Shown here: positions 52,159-60,559 of the stretch, piece by piece | Numbering within the stretch: position 1 is the first letter of the stretch | How the letters are laid out: the number at the start of each line of letters is the position of its first letter | Assembly: GCA_900539375.1 (NCBI GenBank) | Contig: UQBY01000003.1 | Location: 62,001 to 126,000 of the forward strand | Direction of reading: 5' to 3' | Source of the DNA: an uncultured Clostridium sp. | Lineage (GTDB): Bacteria > Bacillota > Clostridia > Clostridiales > Clostridiaceae | Length of the DNA stretch: 64,000 nt | Position numbers and translations under genes: made by a program | The notes under the pieces: model-generated | Seen by the model: only the letters and a program-made list of their open reading frames with translations | What the model was told of the DNA's origin: nothing | Databases searched by the model: none

Positions 52159-52851
52159 TTATTCATTTCTTGGGTTTATGAATTTTACTGCATCGTCAAC
52201 TCTTCCGTATTGACCCTTAGCTTTTTCTAATGCTTCGTTAGCATCCATTCCTTTTCCGATCATTTCCATCATCTTTCCAAGGTGAACGAACTTGTATCCG
52301 ATTATTTCATCGTCAGCATCTACTGCAACATCAGTTACATATCCTTCTGCCATTTCTAAGTATCTTGGTCCCTTAGCTAAAGTTCCGTACATAGTACCAA
52401 CTTGGCTTCTTAGACCCTTTCCTAAGTCTTCAAGACCTGCTCCTATTGGTAATCCACCTTCTGAGAAAGCAGTTTGAGTTCTTCCGTATACTATTTGTAA
52501 GAATAATTCTCTCATAGCTGTGTTTATAGCATCACAAACTAAGTCTGTGTTTAATGCTTCTAATATTGTCTTTCCTGGTAATATTTCTGATGCCATAGCT
52601 GCTGAGTGAGTCATTCCAGAACATCCAATTGTTTCAACTAGAGCTTCTTGAATAATACCATCCTTAACATTTAGAGTTAATTTACATCCTCCTTGTTGAG
52701 GTGCACACCAACCAATACCATGAGTTAAACCAGAAATATCCTTTATTTCTTTAGCTTGTACCCATTTTCCTTCTTCTGGAATAGGTGCTGGTCCATGATT
52801 TACGCCCTTAGCAACTACGCACATTTCTTCAACTTCTTTTGAATACATCAT
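52159..52851 (-). CDS. NifU/IscU-like Fe-S scaffold homologue
   Basis: The middle part resembles the NifU/IscU scaffold fold, with cysteines in HGIGWCAPQQGGCKL and ETIGCSGMTHSAA positioned like cluster ligands. The C-terminal 80 residues (GTLAKGPRYLEMAEGY...; GKMMEMIGKGMDANEALEKAK) are an extension. At 230 residues it is larger than IscU. It leads the two-gene operon with the GGGtGRT protein. Codon use is again biased toward high expression. A role in Fe-S handling is inferred from the fold. AGGGAGGAG precedes the ATG. Confidence 0.8.
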   Translation of the reverse strand: MMYSKEVEEMCVVAKGVNHGPAPIPEEGKWVQAKEIKDISGLTHGIGWCAPQQGGCKLTLNVKDGIIQEALVETIGCSGMTHSAAMASEILPGKTILEALNTDLVCDAINTAMRELFLQIVYGRTQTAFSEGGLPIGAGLEDLGKGLRSQVGTMYGTLAKGPRYLEMAEGYVTDVAVDADDEIIGYKFVHLGKMMEMIGKGMDANEALEKAKGQYGRVDDAVKFINPRNE

Positions 52852-52924
52852 ATACTTTTTTCTCCTCCCTAATTATTAAATTACATCAGCTGAAATTAAA
52901 ATATTAATACTAGGTCAAAATTTG

Positions 52925-52947
52925 TCCCACTTGGGATAACTTTATCC
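52925..52947. promoter_or_regulatory. Tandem palindromes upstream of the Fe-S pair
   Basis: Two overlapping inverted repeats, TCCCA-CT-TGGGA (52925-52936) and GGATAA-CT-TTATCC (52934-52947), lie about 75-95 bases upstream of the NifU-like start. They have the look of a regulator site; no clean promoter hexamer pair could be fixed. Confidence 0.45.
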
Positions 52948-53087
52948 TAACATCTATTTTATCAAATGAATTTAATTCTAACAACAAATTTATACAAAAA
53001 ACTTATCAATTTTCTTAAAAAAATTTATTTCTTGCTTTTTAAGGTTAAATATGATACCATTTTAATTGCATTTAAAACATATAAAAT

Positions 53088-53173
53088 GCCGGTGTGGCGG
53101 AATGGCAGACGCAGTGGACTCAAAATCCACCGGTGGAAACACCGTGCCGGTTCGACCCCGGCTACCGGCACCA
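53088..53173 (+). tRNA. tRNA-Leu (CAA)
   Basis: An 86-nt class II tRNA. The acceptor GCCGGTG pairs with TACCGGC (one G-U). The anticodon loop CTCAAAA sits on stem GTGGA/TCCAC, giving anticodon CAA, which reads UUG. The long variable arm (GGTG-GAAA-CACC) marks leucine, the T loop is GTTCGACCC, and CCA is encoded. A 78-codon ORF over it is an artefact. Confidence 0.97.
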
Positions 53174-53185
53174 CAGAATTTAAAG

Positions 53186-53230
53186 AAAAGCTATATCTCT
53201 AAGTTTAAGTAACTTTTTGATATAGCTTTT
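53186..53230 (+). terminator. Terminator of tRNA-Leu
   Basis: Arms AAAAGCTATATC and GATATAGCTTTT (12 pairs) with a 21-base loop are followed by a T run, 13 bases after the tRNA. Confidence 0.8.
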
Positions 53231-53256
53231 TTCTTTGTTAGTTTTATAAATAGAAC

Positions 53257-53287
53257 AAAAAAGAGGCTTAAGTTATGCCTCTTTTTT
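53257..53287 (-). terminator. Terminator of the LTA synthase gene
   Basis: An 11-base stem AAAAAAGAGGC / GCCTCTTTTTT with a 9-base loop lies 18 bases past the ltaS stop; A and T runs on both sides make it bidirectional. Confidence 0.88.
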
Positions 53288-53304
53288 GTATTTACTATTA
53301 ATTT

Positions 53305-55293
53305 TTATTCCTTTTCAGGTTCTTTTTCATAAACATAATTTCCTGATTTGTTAAGTTTACTCTTTCCATTTGCACCTATTTGCATAATATAAATATCATC
53401 TTCATTATCTAACTTTTCATTTTCAACTTCTAAAAGTTCTTTATTAATGAAAGTAGTTTTTAACTTTTTATCATTTACATAGACAACACTATATTCAGTA
53501 AAGTTTTCTCCAGCAACATATATATTACCATTTGCAGTGTATACTCTATCTATTTTTACATCTTCTACATCATATCTCATATTTGTTGGCTTAAATGGAT
53601 TAGTTCTTCCATATATATATTGTTTTCCATAAAGCATATCATATTGTAATAGTCTTAATCCTTGTTGATAATAAGGTTCATTTTGTAATTGTTGATGATA
53701 TTTTATTAAAGTTCCATTATGAATATCTAATCTATTTGCAATTTCTGCTGATAATTGATATGCAAATAAATCTTTATCTTGTTTTTCTAATCCAAAGTTA
53801 TTCCACATAATATATTGTGTTTGATACATATTACCATTTGTTAACATATCATCTGAAATTTGTTTTCCACCTATATGTAATGTTGGTAAATGGTCTCCAT
53901 ACATTACTAATACAACTTTTTCATCATACTTTTCTAATGTTTCTGTAAGGTCTTTCACAAACTTATCCATTTCATGGATTTGATTAACATAATATTCAAA
54001 GGCATTTCTTTCACCTTCATCTTCAATACCATCAATTGTTATTGTTTGATTTTCATCCACAACTTCCTTTGGGTATTCGCCATGACCTTGTACTGATATA
54101 GTATATATATAGTCTGGATTATCATTATATTTTAAACATTTCATTATTTCTTCTGTTAGGTACTTGTCCTTAGCCCATTCTATAGGATTTAAATCATATG
54201 CATTCATAAATTCTAGTGAAGTAAATGTATCAAAGCCTAAATTAGGAAATACAACATTTCTGCTGTAGAAAGTTGATCTATTATTGTGAATTGCATGAGT
54301 ACTGTAACCTAAATCTTTTAAAGTGTAGTTTATATTTTCACAAGTTTTCTTTTTAAGTATTGTCTTATATGGATACTCTCCAGTTCCAAAATAATCTAAA
54401 GACATTCCTGTCATAATTTCAAATTCAGTATTTGCAGTACCTGCTCCATACCCTGGAACAGTTAAATATCCTGATGAATATTTATCTCTAAGTTCAGTAA
54501 ATGTAGGAATTGGATTTTCTGATAATTTTATTCCTTTTACATGGCTAGGGTCAAAGAAAGATTCTAATTGAAGCATTATTATATTTACTTTTTCATTTTT
54601 ACTTTCTTCATCTTTCACTTTTTCTTTTATTTCATTAATACGATTTTCAGAATAATCCTTTGGTCTAGAAACTCCAGTATTTATAGCAGTACTGCAAAAA
54701 CTGTAAGGGAAACCATATTCTAAATAAGCATTTGCTATATTTCCAAAGTAAATAGATAAAAATCCTTGTTTTATTAACACAACAGTTGTCATTAAAAAGA
54801 AGGCTGTATATGCTACTATGCAAGCTAAATTTCTTTTATATGATATTTTTTTAGTTCTTTTTGGTGAATAAATAAACATAAACACCAAACATATTACTAC
54901 TAATATTAAGGCTATTATTATTAATCCTAATTGAAATCCATTAAGATATTTATTTAATATTGTTAATACATTAGAAAACATTTTTAAATCTATATAAGTA
55001 AGTGGAGTTACTCTATTAGATAATATTATAGCATTTGTTGTTGCTAAGCCAATCCATACAATAGAAACTAAACTTATATAAAAAATTCGTCTTTTTAATA
55101 AAAATGCAAGTTGATATGTTGCAAATAAAATCATAATGCTATATATAAATATAAGCGGATTTCCAGTTATATGATTTATAGCTCCTTTAAATCCTCCTTC
55201 ACTTAATACCTCAATTATTAGGGTAACCAAAAATGAAGCTAGTATTGTAAAAATAATAGAACTATCTCCCATTTTCTTAATTAACTTTTTCAT
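53305..55293 (-). CDS. ltaS: Lipoteichoic acid synthase family sulfatase
   Basis: Five N-terminal membrane helices (to about residue 185) and an extracellular sulfatase-fold domain. The catalytic threonine is in GYGAGTANTEFEIMTG, and metal ligands are in LQLESFFDP and VMYGDHLPTLH. It polymerises glycerol phosphate from phosphatidylglycerol. After the catalytic domain an 85-residue C-terminal part (RVYTANGNIYVAGENFTEY...) looks like an immunoglobulin or IPT/TIG-type beta domain. ATG 55293 is chosen, with GGAGG just before it. The product has 662 residues. Confidence 0.9.
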   Translation of the reverse strand: MKKLIKKMGDSSIIFTILASFLVTLIIEVLSEGGFKGAINHITGNPLIFIYSIMILFATYQLAFLLKRRIFYISLVSIVWIGLATTNAIILSNRVTPLTYIDLKMFSNVLTILNKYLNGFQLGLIIIALILVVICLVFMFIYSPKRTKKISYKRNLACIVAYTAFFLMTTVVLIKQGFLSIYFGNIANAYLEYGFPYSFCSTAINTGVSRPKDYSENRINEIKEKVKDEESKNEKVNIIMLQLESFFDPSHVKGIKLSENPIPTFTELRDKYSSGYLTVPGYGAGTANTEFEIMTGMSLDYFGTGEYPYKTILKKKTCENINYTLKDLGYSTHAIHNNRSTFYSRNVVFPNLGFDTFTSLEFMNAYDLNPIEWAKDKYLTEEIMKCLKYNDNPDYIYTISVQGHGEYPKEVVDENQTITIDGIEDEGERNAFEYYVNQIHEMDKFVKDLTETLEKYDEKVVLVMYGDHLPTLHIGGKQISDDMLTNGNMYQTQYIMWNNFGLEKQDKDLFAYQLSAEIANRLDIHNGTLIKYHQQLQNEPYYQQGLRLLQYDMLYGKQYIYGRTNPFKPTNMRYDVEDVKIDRVYTANGNIYVAGENFTEYSVVYVNDKKLKTTFINKELLEVENEKLDNEDDIYIMQIGANGKSKLNKSGNYVYEKEPEKE

Positions 55294-55418
55294 TCTTTCC
55301 TCCAATTTCTTAAGTTTAAATAATATTCATAAAGTTTACTATATCACATTATATACTAAAAACAATAAATTTAAAATTTAATTAAGAAAAACTTCATAAC
55401 TTTTTACCTTAAATATAC

Positions 55419-55685
55419 TTATTTTTTAGACATCTTGTCTATAAGGGATATTATTTCATCTATCTTTTTTTCTTCTTCTCCAGACTGAAAAGCTTCTTTA
55501 ACACAATGATGCATATGGCCACGAATAACTTCTTTATTTGCCTTTCCTATAATAGATTCTACTGCTAAAAGTTGATTAGATATATCAATACAATATCTAT
55601 CCTCTTCTATCATTTTTAATATTCCATCAATTTGTCCTCTTGCAGTTTTTAATAATTGGGTTACTTTTTTCTTATCTCCCTTCAT
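55419..55685 (-). CDS. csoR: Copper-sensing repressor CsoR
   Basis: DUF156 helical repressor. Copper ligands follow the C-H-C pattern: Cys in RYCIDISNQLLAV, His and Cys in RGHMHHCVKEAF. At 88 residues from ATG 55685, with AAGGTGG 8 bases upstream, it is typical. The frame to 55697 (GTG) leaves no room for the site. It lies about 20 bases after copA, so the copper pump and its sensor are co-transcribed, and the promoter of copA has a matching GC-rich palindrome. Confidence 0.92.
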   Translation of the reverse strand: MKGDKKKVTQLLKTARGQIDGILKMIEEDRYCIDISNQLLAVESIIGKANKEVIRGHMHHCVKEAFQSGEEEKKIDEIISLIDKMSKK

Positions 55686-55705
55686 AATCCTTGCCACCTT
55701 AAGTT

Positions 55706-55939
55706 TTATCTTCCAAATAATCCTTTCTTAATTTCTACTGAAACTCCTGTAAATCCTGCATCATTTACAGCTTTTAATAAAGTATCATCATTTACTTCTT
55801 TTTCTAAAGTTACTACTGCAATTTTCTTCTTTAGATTTACCTTTGCTTCTGATACTCCATCTAATGCTGATAATGCACTTTCTACCTTTGCTTGACAATG
55901 TGAACAATTCATTCCATCAACTCTTACTATCTTTTTCAT
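55706..55939 (-). other. Possible internal start for a CopZ-like copper chaperone
   Basis: In the copA frame, GAAGGAG at 55951-55957 lies 11 bases before ATG 55939. Starting there would make a 77-residue protein MKKIVRVDGMNCSHC..., a normal CopZ length with the CxxC metal site. Whether this is used is inference; the spacing is a little long. Confidence 0.4.
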
Positions 55940-58264
55940 TTCTTCATCTTCTCCTTCTTCAAATTCATTTTCAAAATTTTCTTCATTAATAATATTTTTA
56001 TCATAAGCTTTAAATAATTTTAATCTTAAAGCATTTGATACCACGCACACTGAACTTAAGCTCATTGCAAAAGCTCCAAACATTGGATTTAACTTCCATC
56101 CTAAAATATTATAAAAAACTCCTGCTGCTAATGGAATACCTATTGCATTATAAAAAAAGGCCCAGAATAAATTTTCTTTAATATTTTTTATAACAGCTTT
56201 ACTAAGTTTAATTGTAGTTACTCCATCTAACAAATCGCTTTTCATAAGAACAATATCAGCAGATTCTATAGCAATATCAGTTCCTGCACCTATTGCAATT
56301 CCAACATCAGCTCTTGCTAATGCAGGTGCATCATTTATTCCATCCCCAATCATAGCTACTTTTTTGCCACTTTCTTGTATTTTTCTTACTTCTTTTTCTT
56401 TATCTTGAGGAAGAACCTCTGCAATTACTTTATCAATATTAAGTTCTTTTCTAATTGCTTCTGCTGTATTTTTATTGTCCCCTGTTAGCATTACAATATT
56501 TATTCCCATGTTTTTAAATTCTTCAATAGCCTTTTTACTTGTAGGCTTTATAGTATCTGCTACAGCAATTACTCCAAATAAAATACTATCATCTGAAAAA
56601 CATAACGGGGTTTTTCCTTTTTTTGCTAGGTCATTAATTACTTTTTCAAACTTTGAATAATCTATATTATTTTCTTTCATTAAAGATAAGTTTCCTGCAT
56701 AATAAATTTTATTATTTATTTCTGCTTTAATTCCTTTTCCTGTAATTGAAATAAAATTATCTACATCTAAAAGAGTAATATTTTCTTTTTTTGCCTTTTC
56801 TACAATTGCATCTGCTAATGGATGTTCCGAAGGCTTTTCTATAGATGCTGCAATTTTTAATAATTCATTCTTATTTATATTAGAGTTTACAACAATGTCT
56901 GTAACTTTAGGTTTTCCTTCTGTTATTGTTCCTGTTTTGTCTAATACAACAGTTTGAATTTTATGGGCAGTTTCTAAAGCTTCTGCAGATTTTATAAGTA
57001 TTCCATTTTCAGCTCCTTTTCCTGTTCCAACCATTATAGCTACAGGAGTTGCTAAGCCTAATGCACATGGACAAGATATTACAAGAACTGCTATTCCTAT
57101 TGATAATGAAAATTCAAAGGATTTCCCAACAAGTAGCCATACTATTGTTGAAATTATTGATATTGAAATAACAATAGGAACAAAAACTCCACTTATTTTA
57201 TCTGCAAGTTTTGCTATTGGTGCCTTTGAAGAACTTGCATCTTCTACTAAAGATATTATTTGTGCAAGAGTTGTATCATCTCCAACTTTTTCTGCTTTAA
57301 ATTTAAAATATCCATTTTTATTTATAGTTGCAGCAATAACTTTGTCTCCAATATTTTTTTCTACTGGTATACTCTCTCCTGTTATTGCAGATTGGTCTAT
57401 AGAAGAACTTCCTTGAATTATAACACCATCTACTGGTATACTTTCTCCTGGTTTTACTATAACAATATCATCTTTTAAAACCTCTTCTATTGGTACTATT
57501 ACTTCTTTGTTATTTCTTAATATAGTAGCAGTTTTAGGTGCTAAATCCATAAGTTTTGTTATAGCTTCTGAAGTTTTTCCTTTAGATTTTTTTTCTAAAT
57601 ATTTTCCTAAAGTTATAAGGGTAAGTATCATTGCTGCTGATTCAAAATATAAATCCATATGATACTTTTCAACTAATTCAAAATCTTGAATTCCAAGACC
57701 ATAACCCATACGATATATTGCAAATATACCATATACCATTGCTGCTGATGAGCCTATTGCAATTAAAGTGTCCATATTAGGAGACCCTTTAAATAAAGTT
57801 TTAAATCCAACTTGATAATATTTTCTATTTACATATACTATAACAAGTGCCAATAAAAATTGAGTCATTCCATAAGATATAGCATTTTCTAAACCACTAA
57901 GAAAAGAAGGAAGTGGTAAGCCCATCATATGCCCCATTGATATATACATTAATGGAATTAAAAAAGCAAATGAAATAATTAGGCGTTTTTTCATTTCTTT
58001 AATTTCATCTTCCACCCTGATTTTATCACTAACTTTTATTTCATTTTTATTTTTACTAAATACACTTGCTCCATATCCTGCAGAAGTAACTGCTTCAATT
58101 ATATTATTTTCATCAATTACTTCTTCATTATAATGAACAATCATACTATTAGTAAGTAAATTTACACTAACGGAATTTATTCCTTCAAGCTTTTTCACTG
58201 CCTTTTCCACACTAGCTGAACAAGCTGAACAGGTCATTCCTGTAACATTAAATTTTTTATTCAT
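55706..58264 (-). CDS. copA: Copper-translocating P-type ATPase with N- and C-terminal HMA domains
   Basis: P1B-type ATPase that exports Cu(I). An N-terminal HMA domain (GMTCSACSASVE, residues 8-19) precedes eight membrane helices with the CPC motif (ISCPCALGLATP), the phosphorylation site DKTGT, the GDGINDAPAL hinge and HP in KPSEHPLADA. A second HMA (GMNCSHCQAKVE) is attached at the C-terminus after an acidic linker, like a CopZ chaperone fused on. At 852 residues it is longer than standard CopA. An internal start just before this domain could give a separate chaperone. GGAGCGAAAAAAG precedes the ATG. Confidence 0.95.
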   Translation of the reverse strand: MNKKFNVTGMTCSACSASVEKAVKKLEGINSVSVNLLTNSMIVHYNEEVIDENNIIEAVTSAGYGASVFSKNKNEIKVSDKIRVEDEIKEMKKRLIISFAFLIPLMYISMGHMMGLPLPSFLSGLENAISYGMTQFLLALVIVYVNRKYYQVGFKTLFKGSPNMDTLIAIGSSAAMVYGIFAIYRMGYGLGIQDFELVEKYHMDLYFESAAMILTLITLGKYLEKKSKGKTSEAITKLMDLAPKTATILRNNKEVIVPIEEVLKDDIVIVKPGESIPVDGVIIQGSSSIDQSAITGESIPVEKNIGDKVIAATINKNGYFKFKAEKVGDDTTLAQIISLVEDASSSKAPIAKLADKISGVFVPIVISISIISTIVWLLVGKSFEFSLSIGIAVLVISCPCALGLATPVAIMVGTGKGAENGILIKSAEALETAHKIQTVVLDKTGTITEGKPKVTDIVVNSNINKNELLKIAASIEKPSEHPLADAIVEKAKKENITLLDVDNFISITGKGIKAEINNKIYYAGNLSLMKENNIDYSKFEKVINDLAKKGKTPLCFSDDSILFGVIAVADTIKPTSKKAIEEFKNMGINIVMLTGDNKNTAEAIRKELNIDKVIAEVLPQDKEKEVRKIQESGKKVAMIGDGINDAPALARADVGIAIGAGTDIAIESADIVLMKSDLLDGVTTIKLSKAVIKNIKENLFWAFFYNAIGIPLAAGVFYNILGWKLNPMFGAFAMSLSSVCVVSNALRLKLFKAYDKNIINEENFENEFEEGEDEEMKKIVRVDGMNCSHCQAKVESALSALDGVSEAKVNLKKKIAVVTLEKEVNDDTLLKAVNDAGFTGVSVEIKKGLFGR

Positions 58265-58280
58265 CTTTTTTCGCTCCTTT

Positions 58281-58336
58281 CACCCCTCCCCTAGGGGGTG
58301 TATCATAAATATATCATTTCCTATTTATTTTTTCAA
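58281..58336 (-). promoter_or_regulatory. copA promoter with CsoR-type operator
   Basis: TTGAAA (58331-58336) and TATATT (58308-58313) are 17 bases apart on the minus strand. Immediately downstream is the GC-rich inverted repeat CACCCC-N8-GGGGTG (58281-58300), matching the C/G-rich core of CsoR operators and placed to block transcription when copper is absent. Confidence 0.82.
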
Positions 58337-58440
58337 TATATATTTATATTATTACCACTAAAAAATCTGCCTTCTGAACTGTTTATTTGCTACTATTTTT
58401 AAAAATTATTCAATTAAGATAATCTTCAAAAAAATAAAAA

Positions 58441-58474
58441 GGCAATATTATTTGCCATTTCAAATAATATTGCC
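58441..58474 (-). terminator. Intrinsic terminator of amtB-glnK
   Basis: A perfect 14-base stem (GGCAATATTATTTG and complement) with a 6-base loop lies 20 bases past the stop, with T runs on both sides. Confidence 0.9.
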
Positions 58475-58494
58475 TTTTTTTATTTTTACTTTAA

Positions 58495-60213
58495 TTATTC
58501 AACATCTTGTAATGCTGCAAATCCTTCTTCTCCAGTACGAACCTTTATTACATTTTCAATGTTATAAACAAATATCTTACCATCTCCAATGTGTCCAGTA
58601 TAAAGAACTTTCTTTGCAGTTTCTACAACAGTATCAACTGGAACTTTACTTACTACTATTTCTACTTTAATCTTAGGTAATAAGCTCATTTCAACTTCAA
58701 CACCTCTATAGTATTCTGCACTACCTTTTTGAACACCACATCCAAGTACATGAACAACAGTCATACCAGTAACTCCTATATTGTTCATTGCTTGTTTTAA
58801 AGCTTCAAATTTACTTTCCTTAGCTATTATTACAACCTTCTTAATTGGTGGTTCTCCATCTTTTGTAACCTTATTTTCTGTCTTTTTAGTAGCTGCTACT
58901 ACCTTTTCTACTGGTACTGCCTCCTCCATAGGAACAACCTTGCTAGTCTTAACTGTATTAGGTATAGTTGTATCTAAAGCTGGCATAAAGTCTGCATAAG
59001 AACTTGCTAATCCATGTTCTACCTTATCTAATCCAGCTATTTCTTCTTCTGCTGGTACACGAAGACCAATTGTTTCTTTAATTACTAAAAATACTATTGA
59101 CATTGTTAATACAACCCAAGCAATTACAGATATAACACCTAAACATTGAATTCCTAAGAAGTGGAATCCTCCACCGTAAAATACACCATCTTCTAATGCA
59201 AAGAAACCTGTTAATATAGTACCTGTAGCACCACACATACCATGAACTCCTATAGCACCAACTGGGTCATCTATTTTTAATACTTTATCAATAAATTCTA
59301 TACCAAAAGTTACTACAAATGCTGCAATTAATCCTATAAAGAATGCTCCAACTGGAGAAACTAAATCACAACCTGCTGTTATTGCAACAAGTCCTGCTAA
59401 AGAACCATTTAATGTCATTGAAATATCTGGTTTACCATATCTAAACCAAGTAATTAACATTGTTGCTACTGTTGCTGTTGCTGCTGCCATGTTTGTAGTT
59501 ATAAAAATATTACCCATTGATGTTAATGTATCATCACCTGTTGCTGAAACAGTTGAACATCCATTAAATCCAAACCAACAGAACCAAAGAATAAATACTC
59601 CTAAAGCTCCAAGTGTTAAACTATGTCCTGGAATAGCTCTTGGTTTTCCATCTTTATCATATTTTCCAATACGAGGTCCTAGTATTTTAGCCCCTACTAA
59701 AGCTGCTACTCCACCAACCATATGAACTGCTGTTGAACCAGCAAAATCATGGAATCCAAGTTCTGAAAGCCATCCGCCTCCCCATATCCAGTGACCTGAT
59801 ATAGGATATATAACTAAACTTATAATTAAACTATAAACACAATATGATGAGAATTTAGTTCTTTCTGCCATAGCTCCTGATACTATTGTAGCAGCTGTTG
59901 CACAGAAAACTGTTTGGAAAATTATATATACAGGAAGTGGAAAAGTTAATCCTAAATGTGAATAATCACCTCTTATTAATAAATCTATTGTACCAATAAA
60001 TCCATTTCCTTTTCCCATTAAAAGTCCAAAACCAATTACCCAAAATGCTAAAGTACCAATAGCAAAATCCATTAAATTTTTCATTATAATGTTACCAGCA
60101 TTCTTTGCTCTAGTAAAACCTGTTTCTACCATAGCAAAACCTGCTTGCATAAAAAATACCAATACTGCCCCTAACAATACCCATATGGTATCTACTGATG
60201 AAAATTGTTGCAT
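58495..60213 (-). CDS. amtB: Ammonium transporter AmtB fused to a PII (GlnK) domain
   Basis: Residues 1 to about 410 are an eleven-helix ammonium channel with the twin histidines in AVHMVGGVAALVG and AIGVHGMCGATGT and the family's N-terminal GFAMVETGF. After an acidic and Pro/Val-rich linker (about 410-460) comes a complete PII domain (KKVVIIAKESKFEAL...): T-loop tyrosine in EYYRG and the ATP loop TGHIGDGKIFVY. In most bacteria GlnK is separate and plugs the channel; here each subunit carries its own. The ATG follows TAAGGGGG and a leader of about 300 bases with complex structure. Confidence 0.95.
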   Translation of the reverse strand: MQQFSSVDTIWVLLGAVLVFFMQAGFAMVETGFTRAKNAGNIIMKNLMDFAIGTLAFWVIGFGLLMGKGNGFIGTIDLLIRGDYSHLGLTFPLPVYIIFQTVFCATAATIVSGAMAERTKFSSYCVYSLIISLVIYPISGHWIWGGGWLSELGFHDFAGSTAVHMVGGVAALVGAKILGPRIGKYDKDGKPRAIPGHSLTLGALGVFILWFCWFGFNGCSTVSATGDDTLTSMGNIFITTNMAAATATVATMLITWFRYGKPDISMTLNGSLAGLVAITAGCDLVSPVGAFFIGLIAAFVVTFGIEFIDKVLKIDDPVGAIGVHGMCGATGTILTGFFALEDGVFYGGGFHFLGIQCLGVISVIAWVVLTMSIVFLVIKETIGLRVPAEEEIAGLDKVEHGLASSYADFMPALDTTIPNTVKTSKVVPMEEAVPVEKVVAATKKTENKVTKDGEPPIKKVVIIAKESKFEALKQAMNNIGVTGMTVVHVLGCGVQKGSAEYYRGVEVEMSLLPKIKVEIVVSKVPVDTVVETAKKVLYTGHIGDGKIFVYNIENVIKVRTGEEGFAALQDVE

Positions 60214-60517
60214 AAAAATTCCCCCTTAATAAATAAAAATAGACCTATACTTTATTTTGGGTTATAATGAAATTAAACCTTAAATAAAATACACGTCTTT
60301 GTGTAAGGTTTTGCTTACTAATAGGCACTAATGTTTTCTCAGTCTAAGGGAGTGACTGTAAACCAAAATACCAAAATACTCAAAGAGGATTAATAAACAT
60401 TAGTGCCCTAAGTAAGCCTATATTAAAATGAATGATAGCTGTGTATAATTAAACACTCCCTTAACGCGAAAAGGTGCTGTAGAATTTTAATAATTCTACA
60501 GCACCTTTGCTGTTTAT
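60214..60517 (-). promoter_or_regulatory. Structured leader of amtB-glnK, riboswitch-like
   Basis: If transcription starts near 60517 the leader is about 304 nt. It holds a 5' hairpin (60473-60505), a long stem (GCTTACT 60411-60417 with AGTAAGC 60313-60319, then AAACATTAGTGCC 60395-60407 with 60324-60336), and inside it a hairpin CAGTC-ACTCCCTTA-GACTG (60340-60358). That loop is complementary over 10 bases to TAAGGGAGTG (60454-60463) and over 8, with one G-U, to the Shine-Dalgarno TAAGGGGG (60221-60228). The 3' arm AGTAAGC can instead pair with CTTAC just after it, so alternative folds exist. A ligand is unknown. Confidence 0.55.
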
Positions 60518-60523
60518 ACTTAT

Positions 60524-60552
60524 ATAATATTCTAAATTTATTTGTTTGTCAA
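60524..60552 (-). promoter_or_regulatory. Predicted sigma-A promoter of amtB-glnK
   Basis: TTGACA (60547-60552, perfect) and TATTAT (60524-60529) are 17 bases apart on the minus strand, just after the small membrane ORF. The strong 5' hairpin at 60473-60505 follows directly, so it is either part of the leader or a terminator for upstream genes. Confidence 0.7.
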
Positions 60553-60559
60553 TATATTT

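Noticed and set aside
52966..53202. 78-codon ORF across tRNA-Leu
   Set aside because: It translates the tRNA itself; no ribosome site and no protein family.
60313..60417. Miniature inverted-repeat transposable element in the amtB leader
   Set aside because: The arms are imperfect and lack target-site duplication, and the internal complementarity to the ribosome site fits a cis-regulatory RNA better.
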